This document shows positions 1 to 6,203 of a DNA stretch of 10,572 nt, one piece after another. Source of the stretch: Candidatus Tayloriibacteriota bacterium (lineage in GTDB: Bacteria > Patescibacteriota > Minisyncoccia > Phycocordibacterales > JARIHA01); assembly GCA_029288475.1 (NCBI GenBank), contig JARIHA010000086.1:1-10572 (forward strand). Direction: 5' to 3'. Each line of letters starts with the position of its first letter. The first letter of the stretch is position 1. The position numbers and the translations under genes were made by a program. The notes below the pieces were generated by a model. The model was not told the DNA's origin and did not search any database. It worked only from the letters and a program-made list of their open reading frames with translations.

Positions 1-2011
1 GTAGAATCTTACGGCGACGATCATAAATACTCATTCGCTGAAGATTGAGCACATCATCATACTCAAGTACTTGTTTTCGTGAATCAAAATTGAATCCCTC
101 AATTTTTGTCTGAGCGTTTTCAAGGGAGCGGGTAATGAGAGAAGTTTCCACTGGTTCATCCTCAGGGATACCAAAACGGCCCATCAATTTCTTAATAGTA
201 TCTGATGCAAAGATACGCATGAGATTGTCCTCAAGTGAAACAAAAAACTGGGTTGCGCCAGGATCACCCTGTCGTCCAGATCGTCCTCGAAGCTGATTGT
301 CGATGCGGCGTGCTTCATGGCGCTCGGTACCAAGCACAAACAATCCTCCCAAATTCTTCACCTCATCGTATTGTTCTGGAGTCGCAGGATTCCCTCCAAG
401 CTTGATATCCACTCCTCGTCCAGCCATGTTGGTAGCAATGGTCACTGCTCCCTTTTTTCCGGCCTGCGCAACAATCTCTCCTTCACGCTCTGCATGCTGA
501 GGCTTTGCATTCAACAATTCATGTTTCACTCCTTCACGGCGCAAATATTCTGAAAGAAGTTCGTTCTTTTCGATAGACACCGTACCAATAAGTACCGGCT
601 GACCTTTCTCATTGAGTTTTTTTACCTCGCGTGCGATTGCCTTAAATTTGCCAAGCTCAGTTTGGAAAATGAGGTCATTGAGGTCCTTTCGTAATACTGG
701 CTTGTTGGTAGGCACTGGGATAGTATCGAGTCCATACACTTTGTAGAACTCCTCCTTTGAAGTAAGCGCCGTACCTGTCATTCCTGAAAGTTTTCTATAA
801 AGGCGGAAATAATTTTGAAAAGTGATGGAAGCATAGGTTCGAGATTCTTTCTCAACCTTGACTCCTTCCTTCGCTTCGACTGCCTGATGCAGTCCTTCAG
901 ACCATCGGCGTCCAGGCTGGAGTCTTCCTGTAAATTCGTCGACGATAATCACCTGTCCGTCTCGAACGACATATTCTTTGTCTTTATGAAAAAGTGCCTT
1001 GGCACGAACTGATGTTTCAAGATGATGAACGTATTTGATGCCTTTCTCCGTATAAATATTGTCCACACCAAGAGATTTCTCAGCTTTCTCAATGCCTGAA
1101 TCGGTAAGCGTGATTGTATGAAACTTTTCGTCTACCGTATAATCCTCATCTTTGTTCAACGCTTCTGCAATTTTTGCAAAAACAGCATAGAGATTTTCTG
1201 ATTCTACCGTAGGCGCAGAAATAATGAGCGGCGTTCGTGCCTCATCAATGAGAATAGAGTCAATCTCATCCACGATTGCATAATGATAATCGCGCTGGCG
1301 AAGATTTTTCTCTTCATATTCAATATTGTCTCGGAGATAATCAAAGCCGAATTCATTATTAGTACCGTAAGTAATGTCGGCATGATAAGACTCTCGGCGA
1401 GATGACGGACGCAAAAATTCGTAAAATACTTTAAACGAGCCGAGCTGGTCGCGTTTTACATCAAGAGTATCTTCTCCTTCAGTCTTTGTCTGCTTATGAA
1501 AAGGATCGTACAAGTAAGATGAATCCTGATTGATAACTCCAACCGAAAGACCGAGAGCAGAATAAATCTGTCCCATCCATACGGCGTCACGGCGCGAAAG
1601 ATAATCGTTGACCGTCACCACATGCACACCTTTTCCCTCGAGCGCATTGAGATACGCAGGCAAAGTAGCCACAAGAGTCTTTCCTTCTCCAGTTCTCATT
1701 TCGGCAATATCCCCTTGGTGCAAAATCATTCCACCGATAAGCTGAACATCGAAATGCCGCTGGCCGAGAGTACGTTTTGAAGCCTCACGAACCACAGCAA
1801 AAGCCTCAGGTAAAATGTCGGCCAAAGTCTCGGGTGGTTTTGAATCACTGCCAGCCAACCGCGCCTTAAACTCAGCTGTTTTGTCCCTAAGCTGATCGTC
1901 GGATAATGCCTGTATTTCAGGCTCCAAATCGTTTATTTTTTGAACAGTCGAAGAAAGGCCCTTTATAGCCTTTGTTCCTTCGTCGCCAAAAAGTTTGTTA
2001 TACCAAGCCAT
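1..2011 (-). CDS. secA: Protein translocase ATPase SecA, C-terminal part beyond the window
   Basis: SecA is the cytoplasmic motor ATPase that pushes preproteins through the SecYEG channel. The first 670 residues are visible, starting MAWYNKLFGDEG at the ATG on the minus strand (2011-2009); the frame is open to the left edge. Visible motifs are Walker A MRTGEGKT (about residues 105-112), TNNEFGFDYLRDN, Walker B DEIDSILIDEAR (from about residue 248), the helicase motif TNMAGRGVDI and the motif-VI segment LRGRSGRQGDPG. They are followed by the start of the helical scaffold (EYDDVLNLQR). The rest of the scaffold and the C-tail lie outside. Residues about 163-204 are roughly 35 residues longer than the matching stretch of E. 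coli SecA. The gene sits 38 bases after murB with no terminator between, so it is probably co-transcribed. Identification is certain; only the 3' end is missing. Confidence 0.97.
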   Translation of the reverse strand, partial: MAWYNKLFGDEGTKAIKGLSSTVQKINDLEPEIQALSDDQLRDKTAEFKARLAGSDSKPPETLADILPEAFAVVREASKRTLGQRHFDVQLIGGMILHQGDIAEMRTGEGKTLVATLPAYLNALEGKGVHVVTVNDYLSRRDAVWMGQIYSALGLSVGVINQDSSYLYDPFHKQTKTEGEDTLDVKRDQLGSFKVFYEFLRPSSRRESYHADITYGTNNEFGFDYLRDNIEYEEKNLRQRDYHYAIVDEIDSILIDEARTPLIISAPTVESENLYAVFAKIAEALNKDEDYTVDEKFHTITLTDSGIEKAEKSLGVDNIYTEKGIKYVHHLETSVRAKALFHKDKEYVVRDGQVIIVDEFTGRLQPGRRWSEGLHQAVEAKEGVKVEKESRTYASITFQNYFRLYRKLSGMTGTALTSKEEFYKVYGLDTIPVPTNKPVLRKDLNDLIFQTELGKFKAIAREVKKLNEKGQPVLIGTVSIEKNELLSEYLRREGVKHELLNAKPQHAEREGEIVAQAGKKGAVTIATNMAGRGVDIKLGGNPATPEQYDEVKNLGGLFVLGTERHEARRIDNQLRGRSGRQGDPGATQFFVSLEDNLMRIFASDTIKKLMGRFGIPEDEPVETSLITRSLENAQTKIEGFNFDSRKQVLEYDDVLNLQRMSIYDRRRKIL

Positions 2012-2021
2012 ATAGAGTTTA

Positions 2022-2025
2022 TCCT
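2022..2025 (-). promoter_or_regulatory. Ribosome binding site of secA
   Basis: On the minus strand AGGA lies 10 bases before the secA ATG, in the short murB-secA gap. It is one of the few Shine-Dalgarno-like sequences in the window and supports the ATG at 2011 as the start. Confidence 0.5.
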
Positions 2026-2049
2026 AGCACAAAATTAAAGTATTTTGTA

Positions 2050-3093
2050 TTACAGTCCCACCGCTTGAACTTCCCATTCAACAGTAATGTCCGTCTTCTT
2101 TTTTACCTCATCAATAACATGTCTTGCCGCACTCTCTACCTCATCGGAAGTTCCTCCTCCATAGTTCACCAGCACGATCGGTTGATTCTCATAACTACCC
2201 ACGCGTCCAAAAGAATGTTTCCATCCTTTTAAATCGCAAATATGGTCTAGTATCCACGCGAGAGGTAGCTTTACCATTTCTTTGCCCTCTACCATCTCCA
2301 TGAAGCCTGGCATGCCGGGCCATTTTTCATGCAGCGTTTCATAGTGCTCTTTGCTCACAAAAGGATTCTTAAAAAAAGAACCTGCGGTACCCACCTTCGC
2401 CACATCAGGAAGTTTCTTACTCCGAATATCTATTACTGCATCCCTTACTTCCTTCAATGAAACATCTTTAGAGTAACGATCTTTAAATCGTTCTTTTAAA
2501 TCTTTGTATCCTATATTTACCCTGCCGTTTCTTTGCAAAAGAAATCCCACTTTGACGATCACCCAGTCTTTTTTCTCAGGCAGTTTAAAAATACTGTCGC
2601 GATACTGAAAATGACACTGCTCTACACTCATGGTAAAAAGTTTTTCTTCCTTCATGTCAAAAACCTCTACGAAAGAAATGACATCCTTAATCTCAGTACC
2701 GTAGGCGCCGATATTTTGAACTGGTGCCGCACCCACACTGCCTGGAATGGCCGAAAGATTTTCCAAGCCATATAAACCTTTAGAAACGGCGAACGCGACA
2801 ACTGTATCCCAATTTTCTCCTGCTCCCGCAATCAGCTCCACTGTATGATCGTCGATGTCTCGTGTCTTTATTCCCCGTATCTCCATCTTCATGGCCAAGC
2901 CATTAAATCCTTTATCTGAAACCAAAATATTTGAACCTCCTCCCAGCAAAAAGAACCGCTGCTTGCTCTTTTTAAGAAAGGCTGCGGCCTCTTGGAGATC
3001 CTGTATAAACTTGATACGGCAAAAATAATAGGCCGGCCCGCCGATCTGAAAGGTAGTAAAGGGTTTGAGCTCAATATTGCTTTCGAGTGTCAT
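2050..3093 (-). CDS. murB: UDP-N-acetylenolpyruvoylglucosamine reductase MurB (type I)
   Basis: MurB is the FAD enzyme that uses NADPH to reduce UDP-GlcNAc-enolpyruvate to UDP-MurNAc, the second committed step of peptidoglycan synthesis in the cytoplasm. The 347-residue protein shows the FAD-binding stretch LLGGGSNILVS (49-59), then LENLSAIPGSVGAAPVQNIG (110-129), the catalytic Arg in YRDSIFK (R165), the proton-donor Ser in GTAGSFFKNP (S239) and a C-terminal Glu in EWEVQAVG (E341) matching the third active-site residue. The YRDSIFK motif and the length (E. coli MurB is about 342 residues) point to the type I subfamily. The start at 3093 places FTTFQIGG at the normal distance from the N-terminus. 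No clear Shine-Dalgarno precedes it. It heads a probable murB-secA unit and has a structured region of about 270 bases upstream. Confidence 0.97.
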   Translation of the reverse strand: MTLESNIELKPFTTFQIGGPAYYFCRIKFIQDLQEAAAFLKKSKQRFFLLGGGSNILVSDKGFNGLAMKMEIRGIKTRDIDDHTVELIAGAGENWDTVVAFAVSKGLYGLENLSAIPGSVGAAPVQNIGAYGTEIKDVISFVEVFDMKEEKLFTMSVEQCHFQYRDSIFKLPEKKDWVIVKVGFLLQRNGRVNIGYKDLKERFKDRYSKDVSLKEVRDAVIDIRSKKLPDVAKVGTAGSFFKNPFVSKEHYETLHEKWPGMPGFMEMVEGKEMVKLPLAWILDHICDLKGWKHSFGRVGSYENQPIVLVNYGGGTSDEVESAARHVIDEVKKKTDITVEWEVQAVGL

Positions 3094-3135
3094 GATCGTA
3101 CAGAAATAAATAATAAAATGAGTTGCGTCGAGAGT

Positions 3136-3188
3136 CGGTTAACGGTGCTGGCTCCAATAATGTATTATGTGAGTGCTTCCGTTAACCG
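3136..3188 (-). repeat. Perfect 10-bp inverted repeat in the murB leader
   Basis: CGGTTAACGG (3136-3145) and CCGTTAACCG (3179-3188) are exact reverse complements separated by 33 bases. Each arm contains the palindrome GTTAAC, and the arm centres are 43 bp apart, about four helical turns. Inside the loop a second small stem is possible on the minus strand: CTC pairs with GAG, then after a 2x2 internal loop ATAA pairs with TTAT around a 4-base loop. It lies 43-95 bases upstream of the murB ATG and downstream of a candidate promoter. It could be an RNA structure in the murB leader or a pair of protein-binding sites. No T-tract follows, so it is not a terminator. Confidence 0.6.
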
Positions 3189-3219
3189 CTTCTTGAAACA
3201 ACCGTTCTCGAACGCTCTA

Positions 3220-3247
3220 ATCATATCAAAAGAAACCGCCGACACAA
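3220..3247 (-). promoter_or_regulatory. Candidate promoter P2 of murB-secA
   Basis: On the minus strand a -10 box TATGAT (3225-3220, one mismatch to TATAAT) follows a poor -35 TTGTGT (3247-3242) with a 16-base spacer. It lies just after the terminator and would give a leader of about 120 bases containing the inverted repeat at 3136-3188. The position fits a murB promoter, but the -35 is weak. Confidence 0.4.
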
Positions 3248-3249
3248 AC

Positions 3250-3317
3250 GCAAAACCCCGCCAAGGCGGGGGCTTACGTATACATTTTTCGCACTAACAC
3301 TTTTCGTTAGCACTCAC
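3250..3317 (-). ncRNA. Candidate short RNA or attenuated leader between a promoter and a terminator
   Basis: Transcription from the promoter at 3324-3352 should begin near 3317 and stop at the terminator near 3250, giving an RNA of about 65-70 bases. It holds an 8-bp hairpin, GUGCUAAC (3313-3306) with GUUAGUGC (3298-3291), around the 7-base loop GAAAAGU. Two of the pairs are G-U, so the full stem forms only in minus-strand RNA and not in the opposite RNA. A tiny frame ATG TAT ACG TAA (3285-3274) ends two bases before the terminator stem. It may be an independent small RNA or a leader whose read-through feeds murB-secA. No known RNA family was recognised. Confidence 0.4.
3252..3272 (-). terminator. 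Rho-independent terminator
   Basis: On the minus strand CCCCGCC and GGCGGGG pair across TT (in practice a 6-bp GC stem with a four-base loop), followed directly by TTTT. The T-run is on the minus-strand side only, so the terminator acts on leftward transcription. It would end both read-through from the gene at 3367-5841 and the short transcript from the promoter at 3324-3352. The U-tract is short, so termination may be partial. Confidence 0.75.
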
Positions 3318-3323
3318 CAAGAC

Positions 3324-3352
3324 AGTATATCCCGAGATAAAAAAGGAATCAA
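3324..3352 (-). promoter_or_regulatory. Promoter P1 in the gap upstream of murB
   Basis: On the minus strand -35 TTGATT (3352-3347) and -10 TATACT (3329-3324) are separated by exactly 17 bases. The -10 has one mismatch and the -35 two mismatches to the sigma70 consensus. It begins 15 bases after the stop codon of the upstream membrane-protein gene. Only about 50 bases lie between its expected start site and the terminator stem, so it drives either a short RNA or an attenuated murB-secA transcript. Confidence 0.6.
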
Positions 3353-3366
3353 CTTACCTCTCATTA

Positions 3367-5841
3367 CTATAAACTCTTTCCTGTTTGGATCTGGTTTATA
3401 TAATAATTTCCCTGAGCAGTAAATGAAGAATCATTTTTTATCATCGTCTTCAACAACTGAATAGCAGAAGAATTATCATGCATTTGCACATAAGTGTTCA
3501 CCAAGGAAAGCTTGAGGTTCACATTTGTAGGATCGTTGGTGATTGCCGTCGTCAGCAGAGTTAATAGCTTTGGATACTGGCCACTGTTTGAGAAATACTG
3601 AGCAGCCGCATCAAAATAGTCTGGTTCCAAATCGTACGCTTTCTTATAATGAATTGCAGCATCAGTATTATCTCCGAGCTGCTGCTCTACCTGTGCCAAG
3701 TTGAGAAGGATAAGCTGCCTGTTTGGAGAAAGAGTTAATGCCTTTTGCCAAATTGGAAGAGCATCACTGAACTTACCGTAAACATTGAGAAGCGACCCCA
3801 TGAAATAAAGATAACGAACATCATATGGAGTTTCCTTGAGCTGTTCCTGCATTTGAGTGTACGCGAGATTGAATACTTCGGTCTGAACGGTTTCGGGTGC
3901 ATTTGCACCCTTAATCTTAAGTGCAAGCTGGACCAGTTGTTCACGCGCCTCATAATTCCCGTATGAATTAAGGTTGAATATATCCTGATAAATCGAAAGG
4001 TTTTGCTCTACTCCTCCAGGCTGAGGACTCAAAGCCCCTACAAGTGAGATCGATGCCCTTAAAGCAGGAACATTAATAAAATAAACAACGAGAAACGTAC
4101 ACACGCCGATGATAGCCACTGCGGCCATACCCATAGCATTTTCAGGATCCTCCTGTTTTGCTTTTTTGTTGCCCGACAACAAAGCGCTTTCAAAATCTTT
4201 TCCGTGAAGGAAGTGAACGTAAGCAATAATGCTGAAGAAAAGAATATAGCTAGCAATATTGTCGAACACAAACAAATTGTGAATGAAGTAAGCAATCAAG
4301 AGACCAGTGAGCACTGCTGGCTCAACGCAAGATTTATTTTCCAGAGGATATTTTTGCGAAACACTATAAATAGCTCCGAGGGTCACGATTACGGAAATAA
4401 TCAGTCCCCAGATTTCTGGAATGTTCATTGCGTAAAAGATCCCGAGAACAATCGCGCTAAATACGCTCACTGCTGCACCCAATGATAGGAGCTTCCAGAA
4501 ATCCTTCTTTCCCCATAAGTAAAAAAGCGTGAAGAAAAAGAGAGAAAGATAGGTAATGAGGCCGAGAATTCCACCTGCCACAAGCCAATCAAGAAGAACG
4601 TTATGAGCACGGTCGAACCATGGCTCCTGAGTATACATAGCTGGAGAATAATATTTATAGAAAAGATAATTGAAGCTTTCCTGTCCCCAACCGAGAATTG
4701 GTCGCTCCTTGATTCCCTGCACCGCCATGGTCCAGATCTGAAGGCGTGATGATCCCTCAGTGTCTACGAATTTTTTAACATCAAGCGTCGCCAACGAAGA
4801 CAAACGTGAAAGAATTGGGCTTTTTTGTACAAATGGAGTGTTTTTGATGCCAAAGAAAATCACCACGCATAAAGCGAGAGCAACGAGAGCAGAAATACCG
4901 GTTATCTTGAGAGCTCGTTTTTCTTTTTCAAAAAATGCGAGCATCGCGGCGATAAATACCAACCCAATAAGAAGACCGATAATAGCTCCTCTAGTAGCAG
5001 TACCGATCATCAGCAAGCTTTCAAATACAATGAGTATCGCGTAAATTATCGTCTGCCAAATAAACGAAACCTTCTCGGTAAAATCGTGAAAGAAGAAATA
5101 GATTGCGCCAATAATACCAAGCACTGAGATAAGAGAGAGAATTCCTCCGGTAATATGTGCACTGCTCTGAGGACCGCTGATATGGGCAATATAGAAGACA
5201 ATAAAAGAGCCGAATGCAATAACACATGATGTCACCACGTTCTTAAGCTGCGCGCGTCGAGATATACAAAAGTAAACGAGGAGAAAAACATGAATGAGCA
5301 AGTATACAGCAAGGTAAGTTGCGTTTCCGATAGTTCCGTCCAATCGCGTTGAACCCTGATCAATACCGAGTTCTCCTTTATATTGTAGAATTCCGTAAAA
5401 ACACATAAACAAGCTTACTCCGATTGAGGTATGGAAAAACCAATTCCACAACTTTTGAGTATTGAGCACTGTAGCTGCAACCAAGAAATATGCTGCGAGA
5501 TGAAGAAGAGTGACCAACCCCTCCATTCGTTCATAATTTGACCAAAAACTCTTATATGGATTGGCGCTAAAAAAATCAGCAACAGTCATGACACCAAGAA
5601 AAGCTGCTATCGCCCACAATATCCAAGATTTCTTTGGCAAGAATGTGCGATCACGCATTGCCAATATAAGCCATGCACCTGCAATAAGCTCAACTACAAT
5701 TCTAAAGATAAAATTCTTCCCTGTAATAAATGGAAAGAACGTGCTTGGAAATAACATCGTGCCCGAGACAACTAAGGGCACAAATGGAATAAGAAATATC
5801 CCGAACAAGACGATATAACGCAGTATTTTATTTAATGTCAT
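3367..5841 (-). CDS. O-antigen polymerase/ligase-family membrane protein with C-terminal TPRs
   Basis: This 824-residue protein belongs to the Wzy/WaaL (O-antigen ligase, Wzy_C) superfamily, which polymerises lipid-linked glycans or transfers them to an acceptor on the outer face of the membrane. About a dozen or more hydrophobic segments fill residues 8-590. Family hallmarks are RLDGTIGNATYLA (166-178), TRGA (283-286), RLQIW...PILGWGQESF (366-390) and FDRAHNVLLDWLVAGG (409-424), with the conserved Arg and His expected for catalysis. After the last membrane segment (571-590) comes a soluble tail with three or so TPR units (about 674-803, for example AHYKKAYDLEPDY-like helices with A/L-P spacing). 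The gene is divergent from the fucose/ABC-export operon and shares its 113-bp control region. Because Wzm/Wzt systems export finished chains, a ligase role is more likely than a polymerase role. The family is clear; the exact reaction and acceptor are not. Confidence 0.85.
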   Translation of the reverse strand: MTLNKILRYIVLFGIFLIPFVPLVVSGTMLFPSTFFPFITGKNFIFRIVVELIAGAWLILAMRDRTFLPKKSWILWAIAAFLGVMTVADFFSANPYKSFWSNYERMEGLVTLLHLAAYFLVAATVLNTQKLWNWFFHTSIGVSLFMCFYGILQYKGELGIDQGSTRLDGTIGNATYLAVYLLIHVFLLVYFCISRRAQLKNVVTSCVIAFGSFIVFYIAHISGPQSSAHITGGILSLISVLGIIGAIYFFFHDFTEKVSFIWQTIIYAILIVFESLLMIGTATRGAIIGLLIGLVFIAAMLAFFEKEKRALKITGISALVALALCVVIFFGIKNTPFVQKSPILSRLSSLATLDVKKFVDTEGSSRLQIWTMAVQGIKERPILGWGQESFNYLFYKYYSPAMYTQEPWFDRAHNVLLDWLVAGGILGLITYLSLFFFTLFYLWGKKDFWKLLSLGAAVSVFSAIVLGIFYAMNIPEIWGLIISVIVTLGAIYSVSQKYPLENKSCVEPAVLTGLLIAYFIHNLFVFDNIASYILFFSIIAYVHFLHGKDFESALLSGNKKAKQEDPENAMGMAAVAIIGVCTFLVVYFINVPALRASISLVGALSPQPGGVEQNLSIYQDIFNLNSYGNYEAREQLVQLALKIKGANAPETVQTEVFNLAYTQMQEQLKETPYDVRYLYFMGSLLNVYGKFSDALPIWQKALTLSPNRQLILLNLAQVEQQLGDNTDAAIHYKKAYDLEPDYFDAAAQYFSNSGQYPKLLTLLTTAITNDPTNVNLKLSLVNTYVQMHDNSSAIQLLKTMIKNDSSFTAQGNYYINQIQTGKSL

Positions 5842-5871
5842 GAAACTAAAATATTAAAGTGTTGAGTCAAT

Positions 5872-5877
5872 AGTATC
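5872..5877 (-). promoter_or_regulatory. Weak -10 candidate for the divergent ligase-like gene
   Basis: Minus-strand GATACT (5877-5872) would start transcription near 5865, leaving a leader of about 23 bases without a Shine-Dalgarno sequence. No good -35 lies upstream (the best is CTTTCA at 5899-5894). If correct, its -35 region abuts the TGAC repeats at 5901-5930, so both directions could be controlled from the same sites. Confidence 0.25.
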
Positions 5878-5900
5878 GTAAAAAAAGCATTTTTGAAAGA

Positions 5901-5930
5901 TGACCCTATTTGACCTCTTTTGACACCATG
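5901..5930 (+). repeat. Three head-to-tail TGAC repeats at exact 10-bp spacing
   Basis: TGACCCTATT (5901-5910), TGACCTCTTT (5911-5920) and TGACACCATG (5921-5930) all begin with TGAC and share T at position 9. The first two agree at 7 of 10 positions. The 10-bp step puts all three on the same face of the helix. The third repeat forms most of the -35 hexamer TTGACA of the rightward promoter, so a bound protein would directly affect RNA polymerase. It is a likely operator array. Confidence 0.6.
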
Positions 5931-5947
5931 AGCAAAAAGAGTATAAT
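5920..5947 (+). promoter_or_regulatory. Consensus sigma70-type promoter of the glycan operon
   Basis: TTGACA (5920-5925) and TATAAT (5942-5947) match the consensus perfectly, with a 16-base spacer. The predicted start site at about 5953-5955 coincides with the ATG at 5955, so the first gene would be translated from a leaderless mRNA. It is the only strong promoter found for the rightward genes up to the right edge. Confidence 0.8.
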
Positions 5948-5954
5948 GATGAGC

Positions 5955-6203
5955 ATGAGTACAGAGATTAATGTCCACGAAGTATATACAACAGCCGAAA
6001 CACAAAAACTCCTTAAAGTGAGCAATAGCACCCTCAAGCGCTTGTTGAAGCGAGGCCTTCTTAAAGCCAACAAAGTCGGCGGCCATTACCGTATCCTCGG
6101 AAAGGAAATACTCCGTCTTGTCTCTCCCGAATTGGAGAAAGATGCGGTACAATCATACCTGAACCTAAAGAAGAAGGTGGTTAATAAAATTAACAAATGG
6201 TAA
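5955..6203 (+). CDS. Small Xis/BldC-like winged helix-turn-helix DNA-binding protein
   Basis: The 82-residue protein MSTEINVHEVYTTAE... has the compact MerR-like HTH found in excisionases and BldC-type regulators: YTTAETQKLLKVSNSTLKRLLKRG (about 11-34) as the helix-turn-helix and KVGGHYRI (40-47) as the wing. A basic tail (KKKVVNKINK) follows. The frame is open back to a TTG at 5910 and holds ATGs at 5928, 5946 and 5949, but those lie upstream of or inside the promoter -10 box, so 5955 is chosen. It heads the glycan operon and its stop overlaps the gmd start by 7 bases (ATGGTAA). No integrase or other phage gene is visible, so a transcriptional role is more likely than excision. The target sites are unproven; the TGAC array just upstream is the obvious candidate. 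Confidence 0.8.
   Translation: MSTEINVHEVYTTAETQKLLKVSNSTLKRLLKRGLLKANKVGGHYRILGKEILRLVSPELEKDAVQSYLNLKKKVVNKINKW
6174..6180 (+). promoter_or_regulatory. Distant Shine-Dalgarno of gmd with an AT hairpin in the spacer
   Basis: AAGGTGG (one mismatch to AAGGAGG) lies 16 bases before the gmd ATG, too far for a normal Shine-Dalgarno. The spacer contains a perfect small inverted repeat, TTAAT-AAA-ATTAA (6181-6193), which could fold and shorten the effective distance. The HTH stop codon overlaps the start, so coupled translation may make the site unnecessary. Confidence 0.3.

Noticed and set aside
317..553. Short plus-strand open frames within secA (such as 317-553 and 815-1012)
   Set aside because: They are antisense to conserved SecA motifs and have no supporting signals.
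2992..3297. Open frame of 101 codons on the plus strand across the murB start and leader
   Set aside because: It is mostly antisense to murB, has no promoter or ribosome site, and its protein resembles nothing recognisable.
3307..3315. TTAGCACTC on the plus strand, identical to one arm of the HrcA/CIRCE operator, near the start site of promoter P1
   Set aside because: The second arm GAGTGCTAA is not found 9 bases further on. The nearby similar sequence is in the everted order and fits better as one side of the RNA hairpin. A half-site alone is not enough.
5910..5954. Longer N-terminus for the HTH protein, from TTG at 5910 or ATG at 5928
   Set aside because: It would place start codons on or upstream of the perfect -35/-10 boxes, and the added residues have no domain similarity.
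5838..6152. 104-codon minus-strand open frame antisense to the HTH gene, ending at the start of the ligase-like gene
   Set aside because: It covers the divergent promoter region and the well-conserved HTH gene, and its product has no recognisable domain.
5955..6203. HTH gene as a phage excisionase marking an integrated element
   Set aside because: No integrase, attachment-site repeat or tRNA is visible, and the gene is fused by overlap into a sugar-biosynthesis operon.
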